From assembly GCA_022791685.1 (NCBI GenBank), contig JAAVZO010000031.1, positions 1 to 51,260 of the forward strand: a DNA stretch of 51,260 bases. The letters are read 5' to 3'. The notes beneath the pieces were generated by a model, which worked only from the letters and a program-made list of their open reading frames with translations, did not search any database and was not told the DNA's origin. This DNA comes from Clostridiales bacterium (lineage in GTDB: Bacteria; Bacillota; Clostridia; Oscillospirales; CAG-272). Both the position numbers and the translations under genes were made by a program. Within the stretch, counting starts at the first letter, position 1. Each line of letters begins with the position of its first letter. Below, piece by piece: positions 41,143 to 49,863 of this stretch.

Positions 41143-42841
41143 CACCCATACCTTCTGCATATGCGAATAACTTTTTCATCTCATCACGATACTTCAAAAC
41201 AACATGTACTGATTTATCACTGTCAACGTAGATTTTTTCAACAAGCGATGTCAACATATCACGGGATAATTCATTTTCTACTTTGAATTTTTGAAAGGCA
41301 GTATACCATTTATTGTCTGATGCAGAGCATTCAAGATTGGCGGTATATTCATCTTTTAACCTTTCAACTTCAACAGTAAGTAACTGTTCCTCGCTTTCGT
41401 ATGTATTGCTCATATATGTAAAATCGTCCTTGTTAACAATTCCTTGTATATAGTCCTCAAATAGAACTTTTCGCAGGTTGGATATCCTTTTTCGTTTACT
41501 TTCTGTTTCTTCAATTTTGTTTATAAGCAAAATACGCTGTTTATTAAAAGAATCATTTTTTCTGAATCTGCTTATAATTTTCTCAGCTTCTGTGAGCAAT
41601 TCCATATCTGAGCGTATCACCTGATATACAATATCGGTTATTTTTTCCTCACGGATATATCTGCCATTAGAACACGCACTCGAATTTTTATTACTCACAT
41701 AACAAAAATAATAATATCTGACAGATGTCCTTTTGCTGTTCAATATACTTTTACGCGACATAGTATACCCACAATGCTCACATACAATCATGCCATTAAA
41801 AATACTTTCCTTTTTTCCAAGGCAGGCCAATGTTTCTCGATTTGACTTGCGTGCAGCTCGCTTCTCCGATATTATCTGTTGTACATGGTTGAATTGCTCA
41901 TCAGAAATGATCGCAGGATGTGTATGTTCTACAATAATCAAATCTTTTTCTGATTGGTAATTTGGGTGTGGCATATCCTCGAAAAGTTTTTGTGTTCTTT
42001 TTCCTTGTACCATATGACCTATATACACTTGATTGCTAAGCATGATTCTTATCATCTGAGCTTGCCACGGGATGTTTTGAGAATAACACTCTGAATGCAC
42101 AATGCCTTTCAAATACATATAGTGGTTCGGTGAAGGTATATTCTCAGCTGTCAATATTCGGGCTATTTCTGCGTAATTATTACCATCTTCGTATAATCGA
42201 AAGATACGTCGCACAACTTCTGCGGCATATTCATCAATCACAAATTTATGCTTATCTTCTGGTGATTTGTTATATCCAAATGGTGCATGATTCCCCATAA
42301 ATTCGCCATGCTTCATTTTAGTTTGAACTGCCGTATATGTCTTTGCGGATATATCCTTTGCATAGATATCGTTCATCAGATTCCGTAGTGCAACAGATAA
42401 CATCTCTCCACTATCAGTACTTTCACTATCATAACCATCATTGACTGCGATAAATCGCACACCCATAAATGGAAATATCCGCTCTAAATAATTCCCGGTT
42501 TCAAGGAAATTTCGTCCGAAACGACTGAGGTCTTTGACAATAATACAGTTTATTTTACCTGCTCGAACGTCTTCCATCATGCACTGAAAGCTCTGACGGT
42601 CAAAATTTGTTCCCGTCGTTCCATTATCGCAATAGGTATCGACTATATGGATATCTTTATGCTTATCAGCGTAATTCTGTAACAGATCCAGTTGTGTTTC
42701 AAGAGTTTCGCTGTCGATGCTTTTTCGTGTATCAATGACCGACAAGCGCGTGTACAGTCCGGCTCTCCACACTTTCTGTGGCGGTATCGTCTGTGATGCC
42801 TGTACAGCTACGTTATTCGTTCTTCTGCTGACTCGTGCCAT
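41129..42841 (-). CDS. Large serine recombinase 2
   Basis: A 570-residue large serine recombinase. AGLYTRLSVIDTRK carries the nucleophile, LSRFGRNFLETGNYLERIFP follows, and the zinc-ribbon is CEHCGYTMSRK with later CYVSNKNSSAC. A coiled coil occupies about residues 430-510. GGAGG lies nine bases before the ATG, and the gap to recombinase 3 is one base. The protein differs clearly from its two neighbours, so the triplet is not a recent duplication. Confidence 0.92.
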   Translation of the reverse strand: MARVSRRTNNVAVQASQTIPPQKVWRAGLYTRLSVIDTRKSIDSETLETQLDLLQNYADKHKDIHIVDTYCDNGTTGTNFDRQSFQCMMEDVRAGKINCIIVKDLSRFGRNFLETGNYLERIFPFMGVRFIAVNDGYDSESTDSGEMLSVALRNLMNDIYAKDISAKTYTAVQTKMKHGEFMGNHAPFGYNKSPEDKHKFVIDEYAAEVVRRIFRLYEDGNNYAEIARILTAENIPSPNHYMYLKGIVHSECYSQNIPWQAQMIRIMLSNQVYIGHMVQGKRTQKLFEDMPHPNYQSEKDLIIVEHTHPAIISDEQFNHVQQIISEKRAARKSNRETLACLGKKESIFNGMIVCEHCGYTMSRKSILNSKRTSVRYYYFCYVSNKNSSACSNGRYIREEKITDIVYQVIRSDMELLTEAEKIISRFRKNDSFNKQRILLINKIEETESKRKRISNLRKVLFEDYIQGIVNKDDFTYMSNTYESEEQLLTVEVERLKDEYTANLECSASDNKWYTAFQKFKVENELSRDMLTSLVEKIYVDSDKSVHVVLKYRDEMKKLFAYAEGMGDDNV

Positions 42842-42842
42842 A

Positions 42843-44531
42843 TTAGACTACCTCCTGTACTGTCATTGATTCGGTAGTATTAACTTCGCTTATTCGGCTT
42901 TCAACATACGCAAGAGCAGCAGTGTACTCATTGTGATACTTAAATATCACTTCTAACCGTCTGCCGTCATGAACAATGATTCGCTCGATCAGCTTAACAA
43001 GACAAGCACGTTCCATTAGATTATCAGAAAACCGAAATGCCTTGAAGTGCTCAATCCACATTCCATGAGCGTCTGACGCGTTCAGAATTGTGTTTAACTC
43101 TGCTTTTCGCTTCTGAATGGCACGCTCTATTTCTTCACATCTGTCTGTGTATATCTTCTGATATGCCTTGAAATCGCGCTCTGATAGCAAGCCTCCAACA
43201 TAGTTCTCGTATGCCTTCATTTTGTAGTTCATATTCAAGCTGTAGTCGTTTTTCAGCTTTTCGATCTGCGTATCAACCTTCTTAGCTTCATGTGTTTGCT
43301 TTGGCAGCGTCGCTATAATTGTTAGAGTTTTCTCGATATTAATGATTGTCCCAATATGTGTATGAATTGCAGATTCAACAGCAGACATCAATTGCGATTC
43401 GCTGATATTGTGTGTTGTGCAAGCATTTCGGTCAGCACGGTTGGTAGAGCAGGTGTAGTATAGATACTTCTTACCATTTACAGGAACAGTCTTACGTACC
43501 ATCGTTTGCCCGCAATCGGCACAGTAGATTAAACCGGATAAGGGATATACCTTTGTTTCACTTGGAGCGATACGAGTATCTTTCAGTAATAGCCCATTCA
43601 CTGTACGGAAATCTTCTTCGCTGATGATTGCCTCGTGCGTATTTTCAACTGTAATCCATTCCTTTTCAGGCTTTGGGAGAAGCTTTTTTATCTTGTAGTT
43701 CGGACTTCCGCTTTTGCCTTGTACAGTTGAGCCAATATACAGCGGATTTTTCAGTATCCTTCCGACAGCTACAGCCGTCCATTTGGAGTTTGCATTACAT
43801 TTGAATCCGGTGTGATATTTAATACCAAGCGACCGTTTGTAATCAGCGGGGGAGAGCACGCCGTTTTCATTAAGCAGGTCTGCGATTCCTTGCTGGCTCA
43901 TACCATCAAGTTTCCAATGAAATATATCACGCACTATACTTGCAGCATAGTCATCTATAACAAGGTGATTCTTATCCTTACTGTCTTTCATGTAACCATA
44001 TCCGGCAAAAGCACCAACAAATTCTCCCTTGCGCTTTTTTACTTCAAGGTGACTGCGGATTTTTATGGATATATCGCGGCTATATGAATCATTCATCAAG
44101 TTGCGGATTGGCAGCAATATACTACTTGTCTGTCCTTGTAGATGCGCTGTATCATAGCTATCGTTGATAGCGATAAATCGCACACCAAGTGTCGTAAACT
44201 CATTTAGATACTTACCAGTTTCAATATAGTTTCTGCCGAGACGTGATAAGTCCTTGACTACAACGCAGTTGATCAGTCCTGCTCGGATATCGTCCATCAT
44301 TCTTTGAAAATCCGGACGAAAAAAATCAACACCGGAAAAACCGTCGTCTGCATATTCTGCATAAACACGGATTTCGGGTATTGATTTCAAATACTCTCGT
44401 ATGAATTCCTTCTGGTTTCTAATGCTGTTTGATTCTGTGTTCTCACCCTTGTCTCTGTCATCATCGGAAAGGCGAACATAAATCGCAGCGTTGTAAATAC
44501 CAGCGGTTGTGTTGTTAATATATTCAGACAC
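42843..44531 (-). CDS. Large serine recombinase 3
   Basis: A 562-residue large serine recombinase. AAIYVRLSDDDRD has the catalytic Ser, LSRLGRNYIETGKYLNEF follows, and the zinc-ribbon is CADCGQTMVRK with later YYTCSTNRADRNAC. The start is GTG 44531: the GGAGG site at 44544-44540 lies seven bases upstream, and an ATG at 44549 would sit before it. It is the first of the three recombinase genes and has its own promoter at 44589-44617. Confidence 0.92.
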   Translation of the reverse strand: MSEYINNTTAGIYNAAIYVRLSDDDRDKGENTESNSIRNQKEFIREYLKSIPEIRVYAEYADDGFSGVDFFRPDFQRMMDDIRAGLINCVVVKDLSRLGRNYIETGKYLNEFTTLGVRFIAINDSYDTAHLQGQTSSILLPIRNLMNDSYSRDISIKIRSHLEVKKRKGEFVGAFAGYGYMKDSKDKNHLVIDDYAASIVRDIFHWKLDGMSQQGIADLLNENGVLSPADYKRSLGIKYHTGFKCNANSKWTAVAVGRILKNPLYIGSTVQGKSGSPNYKIKKLLPKPEKEWITVENTHEAIISEEDFRTVNGLLLKDTRIAPSETKVYPLSGLIYCADCGQTMVRKTVPVNGKKYLYYTCSTNRADRNACTTHNISESQLMSAVESAIHTHIGTIINIEKTLTIIATLPKQTHEAKKVDTQIEKLKNDYSLNMNYKMKAYENYVGGLLSERDFKAYQKIYTDRCEEIERAIQKRKAELNTILNASDAHGMWIEHFKAFRFSDNLMERACLVKLIERIIVHDGRRLEVIFKYHNEYTAALAYVESRISEVNTTESMTVQEVV

Positions 44532-44588
44532 AACAATACCTCCAATCATTTATTACCTGATTGGAGTGCGTGAAAATAGTCTATTGAT

Positions 44589-44617
44589 AGTATACCATAC
44601 CTTTTATGATTTGTCCA
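44589..44617 (-). promoter_or_regulatory. Promoter of the recombinase triplet
   Basis: On the minus strand TGGACA (44617-44612), 17-bp spacer, TATACT (44594-44589), about 58 nt upstream of the GTG start of recombinase 3. Confidence 0.75.
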
Positions 44618-44655
44618 GATTAAAAATTGTAAACTCTTTATGTCCAACATCGCTA

Positions 44656-44907
44656 TTAGATGGAACGCAGATAGCTTTCAAATTTCTGTTCAAAGGTATC
44701 TTCAGTATCGGAGAAGCTGACCTTGACGATAATTTTCCCATGCTTGAAGCAATAGGGATTCTTTATCTGGCGTATGTAATCGAGTATGCGTTCCTCCTTT
44801 GGTAGTTCATGGTTGATTTTTACATCCCGTATATCTACAAGCGTGTTTGGGTCAACAGTACGGATGTCGATACGACTCATTTCATCAAGTTCATTTGCTG
44901 TGATCAT
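44656..44907 (-). CDS. DUF6870-like small protein of integrative elements
   Basis: An 83-residue acidic protein. The stretch MSRIDIRTVDPNTLVDIRDV and IRQIKNPYCFKHGKIIVKV match the DUF6870 family, found beside recombinase genes on Firmicute integrative elements and of unknown function. It lies 25 bp downstream of the MazF-like gene and upstream of the recombinases. It could be an antitoxin or a recombination accessory protein; the sequence does not decide. Confidence 0.7.
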   Translation of the reverse strand: MITANELDEMSRIDIRTVDPNTLVDIRDVKINHELPKEERILDYIRQIKNPYCFKHGKIIVKVSFSDTEDTFEQKFESYLRSI

Positions 44908-44932
44908 TCGTATTTTACCTCACTTCTTTCAT

Positions 44933-45280
44933 TTACAGATTCAAGCTAACCGCAAGTGCACGGTCTACTTCTCTCATTACCGATGGGGTTAATTTTCCGA
45001 TATAGCTTACAATACGACTACGGTCAATTGTCCGCAGATGTTCACATAGTATAATGGACTTCATTGGCAGTCCTGTAATATCATGTATAACAACATGTGT
45101 TGGAAGTTGCTTCTTCATCAGCTTGCTTGTTATGACAGTGATAATAATCGTTGTGTGACTGTGATTGTTACCAATATCATTCTGTACAACAAGCACCGGT
45201 CGGATTCCGCCTTGTTCGGAGCCGATGACTGGATTGAGATCAGCATAATAGATTTCTCCGCGTTTGATTTTCTTTTCCAT
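44933..45280 (-). CDS. MazF/PemK-type toxin (endoribonuclease-like)
   Basis: A 115-residue PemK/MazF-fold protein: KRGEIYYADLNPVIGSEQGG and RPVLVVQND at the N-terminus and SIILCEHLRTIDRSRI in the middle are the family's conserved blocks. Members cleave mRNA. The AGAGGAA site precedes the ATG by seven bases. No MazE-like antitoxin gene is visible upstream: the 505 bp before it are palindrome-rich and show no good leftward frame. The downstream DUF6870-like gene might fill the role, or the protein may be a stand-alone relative. Confidence 0.85.
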   Translation of the reverse strand: MEKKIKRGEIYYADLNPVIGSEQGGIRPVLVVQNDIGNNHSHTTIIITVITSKLMKKQLPTHVVIHDITGLPMKSIILCEHLRTIDRSRIVSYIGKLTPSVMREVDRALAVSLNL

Positions 45281-45785
45281 AGATATATTCCTCTATTTAT
45301 CAATCAGGTTTCTATGTAATATACTGCCATGTCCTACCGATGGGGCAGTAAACCCACATCGGCAGTTATGACAGATAAAAATATATATCACAAAACGACC
45401 GGCTGCTGACCGATTCCACGGGTCTAACCCCTTCGATAACCATCGAAGCTGCTCTCACTTGTTGCGACGGATCACGGCTCGGATACCGTGTACACGCTCG
45501 ACTTTATGACCAAACAGGAGTATCATGATACCTTTCACCGGTTATTGCCGAATCGGTGGCAATCCGATATTACCGCCGGATAGGTATCGCTCGGTCGTTT
45601 TTATTACGGCTGTCATGGCGTATCCGCGGACGTGGCTTGCAGTTCATCACTGCGGCGAAAGGAATGTATTTTGTGACTGTTATTCAGTTGTCAATGAGCA
45701 AGTGTATCAAGTAAGTCTGATACACAGGAGTGATTCCGAATGCGCTCCCTCATATAACGTCTTTTTAGGGTAGGGGTGGTGGGTA
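45281..45785. other. Palindrome-rich, GC-richer region of the element (candidate oriT or regulatory region)
   Basis: This 505-bp stretch is clearly richer in G+C than the flanking element genes and is crowded with inverted repeats: GTATCATGATAC (45520-45531); CACGG/CCGTG (45472-45489); CACCG/CGGTG (45537-45558); GTGTATCA/TGATACAC (45702-45709/45718-45725). On the minus strand TTGACA appears at 45700-45695 with only a poor -10. It carries one weak plus-strand frame (45525-45773). The dense palindromes fit a transfer origin, a regulator binding zone or a long structured leader for the MazF-DUF6870 genes. Confidence 0.4.
45525..45773 (+). CDS. Doubtful small ORF in the palindromic region
   Basis: An 82-codon frame starting at ATG 45525, with AGGAG six bases upstream (CAGGAGTATCATG), the only argument for translation. 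The peptide has many Tyr, Cys, His and Pro residues, no transmembrane segment and no family that I recognise, and it runs against all neighbouring genes. Its start overlaps a palindrome. It may well be a chance frame in structured non-coding DNA. Confidence 0.25.
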   Translation: MIPFTGYCRIGGNPILPPDRYRSVVFITAVMAYPRTWLAVHHCGERNVFCDCYSVVNEQVYQVSLIHRSDSECAPSYNVFLG

Positions 45786-46283
45786 TTATTTGCAAAAATA
45801 TTTTGTGAATTTTTTTATCGACTGCGAAATAGAGTCTAAAACGGTGGTATGGTGTACATCTTCTTGTTTTGCTATATCTCGAATACTTTTTCCATTAAAA
45901 AAATGCGCCCGAAAGCGCATTTCTTGTATTTCTGTTAGCTCTCCACTGTCAAGCAGTTGTTTGATTGCCCTGATGGCATTTTCTCGGTCCAGTTTTTCTA
46001 TGTAAGCTGTTGCGATGGGGTCAATATCTGAATTGTCGTAGATGTCGCATAGTTCGATGGAAATTCGTTTTGATGAGCGTGTGTAATTTGTGTCGCTACG
46101 GTCTTGTTCACGGTAAATGGCATCGGATAACGATTTTAGTTCGCGGAAGTCAGCTTCGGTTTTATCTGGATTTTCACGCAAATATACTTCCAATGTTATC
46201 TCTATAGTCTCATCAGCGAAGCGGTATACGATACCTGCACTGTATTTATTGACTGCATAGTCACTCTTGTTGTAGTTCTTCAT
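45786..46283 (-). CDS. Sigma-70 region-4-like regulator of the integrative element
   Basis: A 165-residue protein. The C-terminal 70 residues look like sigma region 4: LTEIQEMRFRAHFFNGKSIR and DIAKQEDVHHTTVLDSISQS form the helix-turn-helix. The N-terminal part (YRFADETIEITLEVYLREN) lacks region 2. Proteins like this are common on Tn916/Tn1549-like and other Firmicute elements and are presumed to regulate element genes. AAGGAGATCAGGAAA precedes the ATG. It is probably the regulator of the palindromic region and the genes to its left. Confidence 0.75.
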   Translation of the reverse strand: MKNYNKSDYAVNKYSAGIVYRFADETIEITLEVYLRENPDKTEADFRELKSLSDAIYREQDRSDTNYTRSSKRISIELCDIYDNSDIDPIATAYIEKLDRENAIRAIKQLLDSGELTEIQEMRFRAHFFNGKSIRDIAKQEDVHHTTVLDSISQSIKKFTKYFCK

Positions 46284-46429
46284 TTTCCTGATCTCCTTGA
46301 TTTTATGGGTTCATATATGGTGAATTTATAAAATAGGATATCAAGGATATTTAGCGGTGTAGGGTTGCCATACTTCTTTACACATTAACATCTTTTTTGT
46401 TTCTAAAGTAGTAAGAATTTCATGTATAA

Positions 46430-46459
46430 AGAAAGCCGCCAGCCGAAAAAGGCTGGCGG
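46430..46459 (-). terminator. Terminator of the cargo lipoprotein operon
   Basis: A perfect 9-bp stem (46436-46444 with 46451-46459), 6-nt loop, then TTTCTTTATAC on the minus strand. Confidence 0.78.
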
Positions 46460-46469
46460 GGTAGGTTAG

Positions 46470-47177
46470 TTAATCTCTTGAGATAGAATTAAGCCTTATA
46501 TTTTCTAAAGCACATTCATAAGCATAGGAAATCAAATTGCTTGAGTATTCATACCCACCATCAATTTCCAAATATTCTTGAATCGCTTTCCAAGTATTTG
46601 CGTATTCTTCCTGTTCAACAAACGCCTTTACTTCCTCGGTATTTTTGCTTGCATAAAGATTATAAATTGTGTAAAGTTTACCATCTTTATAAAAAGCATA
46701 TGGAGTTTTCAATAGCTGCATGGACTCGCTTAAATCATCTGTCAATAATCCCTTATACATATTATCCGTTATTTGGTCAGCAATTCCAAGTTCTTTGAAA
46801 TAGATTTCAAGGTCTTCTTGTGTTAAATCCATCGCTTGTGCAACATAGTATAGCACACTTGGTCTATCAGGAGTATCATCCGGAAACAATTTTGCATATT
46901 GAGCAACATACGTTGTGGCACTTTCAACAAAAGTTCCCGCAATATATTGAATATGGTCAAAAATTCCGTACGGCGAAAGCAATTCATCTCCCATGTTATT
47001 TCCACCAATGGAATCTTCATCCATATCAATATTTGTTTCCATAGTACCAGAAGGTTCATCTGTGCTCTGTGGAACAATGTCATATGTGAAATTTTTAACC
47101 TCACCACAAGAAGATAATACAAACATCACCAGACATATGGTAAAAAAACATACGAATGTACTTTTATTCAATGTCAT
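46470..47177 (-). CDS. Lipoprotein of unknown function (cargo)
   Basis: A 235-residue protein with a hydrophobic signal (FFTICLVMFVLSSC) and lipobox LSSC at about residues 21-24, then an Asp/Glu/Ser linker and a soluble, mainly helical domain rich in Glu, Tyr and Leu. No family is recognised. It starts 13 bp after the M23 peptidase gene, so both should be made together at the cell surface; it could be a chaperone, an inhibitor or an immunity-like partner of that enzyme, but nothing in the sequence proves this. Confidence 0.7.
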   Translation of the reverse strand: MTLNKSTFVCFFTICLVMFVLSSCGEVKNFTYDIVPQSTDEPSGTMETNIDMDEDSIGGNNMGDELLSPYGIFDHIQYIAGTFVESATTYVAQYAKLFPDDTPDRPSVLYYVAQAMDLTQEDLEIYFKELGIADQITDNMYKGLLTDDLSESMQLLKTPYAFYKDGKLYTIYNLYASKNTEEVKAFVEQEEYANTWKAIQEYLEIDGGYEYSSNLISYAYECALENIRLNSISRD

Positions 47178-47190
47178 ATTTTTTTCCTCC

Positions 47191-49020
47191 TTAATTATAT
47201 GTTAAAGTTGTATAGGGATAAAACATCAAAGGCTGTTCTGTATTAGAAAATGATCTATGACTATAACTACCATTAACAAATACATCCGAACCATCAGTAA
47301 TTACAGTATAATGTAAGTGGTAGCTACCGGAAGTTCCTGTATCACCTGTTTTGGCTATAACCGCACCTTTTGAAATATTATTTCCTACTTCTATATTTGA
47401 ATTTGTAGTTTTAGCGTCTTCATATAAATGCTGAAATAGCAATTTAATATTTTGGCTCGAATTATAAACCTTATTACTTGTTTCGATTACAAGATAATAT
47501 CCACACCCATATGTCCTATCATATCCCCAGTTTGAATATGTGGCTTGCGTTGGACAGTACACAGAAGTTTTATTGTCAGCTGGGATATCTATTCCATTAT
47601 GAAATTTGTATCCATTAACATATCTATAGCCAAAACTTGATGACAAACGAAAGTTGTTGCTAAGCGGCCAACTCCAATTGTAAGTTCTATATGTCCGTTC
47701 AGCATTATTGTAATTAGTATCTTCTGTTAAAATCCAACGTTGCGAAGAATTGCCATTTCTTGTGTTTGCATATACATTTTTGTTTGCATCTACATCAAGA
47801 ACATAGTTGGAATTATTTTTGAAACTGATAATGTAAGAATTGTCTGCTTGCTTCTCAAAAACAAAATGTTCTTCTTCCGCACCGTTATTCTGATATGTCC
47901 AAATTCTGCGACTTGAAGATGAAAGTCCATCATATACATCTAATACTCTATGCTGACCATTATAACTACAAGTTGGTGCTATTGTATAAAAACTGGAAGA
48001 TGCATCATAATTTATACGCATTCGTTGCCCATTATTCTTTGCATCGTTACTTGTGTTTGTTGTAATATATGCATATGAATAAGTTAAATTAATATCACTT
48101 GCATTACAAGCATCCTTTATCGTTAAATATTCCCCTTTTGCTACATTTTTTATTGTATATACGATATCTGGTACAAAAGGATACCATTTAATTCTCATAT
48201 GATATCTGCTTGTCGTTGATGATCCACTTGCAGAAAATATTTTTATGTAATATGTAGCAGCGGAAACAGGACACATGGATATCAATTCATCAGCGTTACC
48301 TGATTTATATGAGTAATACAATAGATTTGTCCCTGTACTATCATATAAAGCAATATTGTAGTTACAATTACTTGGTATATTACCAAGCCAAAAGTTCGCA
48401 TAGCCGCTTCTGTTAAATGTTATCTTCCACCAATCAACATCTGAAGTTGATGAAATTGTACCATAGTTATCATAGTCATCAGATGTAATGGTAGCTGTTG
48501 AAAAAGTGTTATTTGGTTCAGATTCATTTTTAGTTCCAGCACTTTTCGTTATTACTGACGCTTTAGATGATACGTTGTAATCATTTGCAACAAAAATGAT
48601 ATTTTCGAGTCCAACATAAGAACCAGTATCGCTTGCAGCTATAACGAGATCACCATTATAACTGTACACACTTTGATTATTCTCATATTGGCACGTAAAT
48701 GTATATTCCTCACCTAATGATAGCGTAAATGAGTTTTGTACTGAAGGTTGCTCTTCACCTGTATATTTGTGAAAAATCCGTACTGAGTTTTCTTCATTAC
48801 TACAATCTGATTTCCATTTATAAGAGACGATGATATATGGCATGTCGGACATATTAGCAGAGTCAAATACGATGGGTAATTCCTTTTCATTAACATACTC
48901 CATCTTTGTTGCAGTTGGATATTTTTCCAACTTTTCCTCTAAAGAATCAACAGCAAAAACAGCTGTATTTGTTACCAGCACCATAACTGTAAGTAACAAA
49001 ATGCATAAAATTCGTTTCAT
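47191..49020 (-). CDS. Secreted multidomain M23 metallopeptidase (PPC and ricin-like domains)
   Basis: A 609-residue exported protein. Residues 1-23: signal peptide (AVFA cleavage region). About 160-275: bacterial pre-peptidase C-terminal (PPC) domain, opening NESEPNNTFSTATI and containing DVDWWKITF. About 288-435: ricin-type beta-trefoil lectin (VLDVYDG, YVLDVDANKNVYA, QRWIL). About 455-605: M23 LytM-type peptidase with His474-x3-Asp478 (KFHNGID), His531 and His568-x-His570 (SYHLHYT), so all zinc and catalytic residues are present. It should cut peptidoglycan cross-bridges; the lectin part probably binds wall glycans. It is the first gene of a pair with the lipoprotein at 46470. It could help a conjugation machine cross the wall or act on competitors. 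Confidence 0.88.
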   Translation of the reverse strand: MKRILCILLLTVMVLVTNTAVFAVDSLEEKLEKYPTATKMEYVNEKELPIVFDSANMSDMPYIIVSYKWKSDCSNEENSVRIFHKYTGEEQPSVQNSFTLSLGEEYTFTCQYENNQSVYSYNGDLVIAASDTGSYVGLENIIFVANDYNVSSKASVITKSAGTKNESEPNNTFSTATITSDDYDNYGTISSTSDVDWWKITFNRSGYANFWLGNIPSNCNYNIALYDSTGTNLLYYSYKSGNADELISMCPVSAATYYIKIFSASGSSTTSRYHMRIKWYPFVPDIVYTIKNVAKGEYLTIKDACNASDINLTYSYAYITTNTSNDAKNNGQRMRINYDASSSFYTIAPTCSYNGQHRVLDVYDGLSSSSRRIWTYQNNGAEEEHFVFEKQADNSYIISFKNNSNYVLDVDANKNVYANTRNGNSSQRWILTEDTNYNNAERTYRTYNWSWPLSNNFRLSSSFGYRYVNGYKFHNGIDIPADNKTSVYCPTQATYSNWGYDRTYGCGYYLVIETSNKVYNSSQNIKLLFQHLYEDAKTTNSNIEVGNNISKGAVIAKTGDTGTSGSYHLHYTVITDGSDVFVNGSYSHRSFSNTEQPLMFYPYTTLTYN

Positions 49021-49199
49021 TTTATACTCTCCTAATTAATTATTAAATTGATTTTCAAAGATAATTTACTTTTTATATTTTCTGCAATGGTACTCACCTA
49101 CTTTCATCCATTCTAAAATTGTTACTGACGCCCATCACAAACTTAGAATTTATTTTTATGTAACGAGTTATGCGCATTAACTCATAAACATCATTATAC

Positions 49200-49604
49200 T
49201 TATTTGCACACTTTTGTGCTTGTTTTGCTTACTGGTTCACCATATCCATTCATGTAAACAGTAGCATTCAGTTCAACCTTATACTCACGCCCACTAACAC
49301 CTGTAAAATTTTCATCAATTACAAGCATATCATCCGAAACATCATATGACCAATCCATCGGTATTTCGATCCAATTGCCGCTTGTGTTTTTGTAGTACAG
49401 TGTAGCTGTGGCAGTAATTCTGTCAACGTCGCTATGACCTGTTATACACGCAGAATAATTTCCGTTTTTTCCCTCAAAGGCAATACCACCTGTAACGTAT
49501 TGGATATTATCCCACAGAAGGCTTTCAGTTGTTGCGCTGATTGGAAGCACTATACTTGTTAAAAGCATAACTCCCATTAGTAATATAAGGATTCTCTTTT
49601 TCAT
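49200..49604 (-). CDS. Small secreted protein of unknown function (cargo)
   Basis: A 134-residue protein with a clear signal peptide (ILILLMGVMLLTSIVLPISA) and a mature part of about 108 residues predicted to be beta-rich (TATATLYYKNTSGNWIEIPM, REYKVELNATVYMN), like a small Ig- or lectin-type fold. TAGGAGGTC precedes the ATG. It lies between the M23 gene and the anti-sigma gene and runs the same way. No family is recognised; the 180-bp gap downstream (49021-49199) holds nothing that I can identify. Confidence 0.7.
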   Translation of the reverse strand: MKKRILILLMGVMLLTSIVLPISATTESLLWDNIQYVTGGIAFEGKNGNYSACITGHSDVDRITATATLYYKNTSGNWIEIPMDWSYDVSDDMLVIDENFTGVSGREYKVELNATVYMNGYGEPVSKTSTKVCK

Positions 49605-49802
49605 GTTTTTGACCTCCTAAGTCATAATTTATTTTTCCTTACACTATATATAACCATGAAAAAAGGATTTCGGTTACCACTTTTTCAGAAAAATTTTGTT
49701 TTTTTGATAAGTTTATCTATATTTTATATAATTATATTAAATTTGTCATATATATAGTATGATTTGTCAATTCAGATAAAAGGGCATCATAACTTTAATA
49801 AA

Positions 49803-49843
49803 AAAGTCTCAAATGAAATCATTCAAATTCCATTTGAGACTTT
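49803..49843. terminator. Terminator of the sigma/anti-sigma operon
   Basis: A perfect 13-bp stem (49803-49815 with 49831-49843), 15-nt loop, then TTTATTAAAG on the minus strand. It lies 20 bp after the anti-sigma stop. Confidence 0.8.
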
Positions 49844-49863
49844 CTATATTTTGTAATATCAAC

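Noticed and set aside
49605..49720. ECF-type promoter motif (GGTAACC followed by TATATATAG) upstream of the small secreted gene
   Set aside because: I could not find a matching motif at the expected distance upstream of the M23 gene or the sigma operon, so a shared sigma site is not supported.
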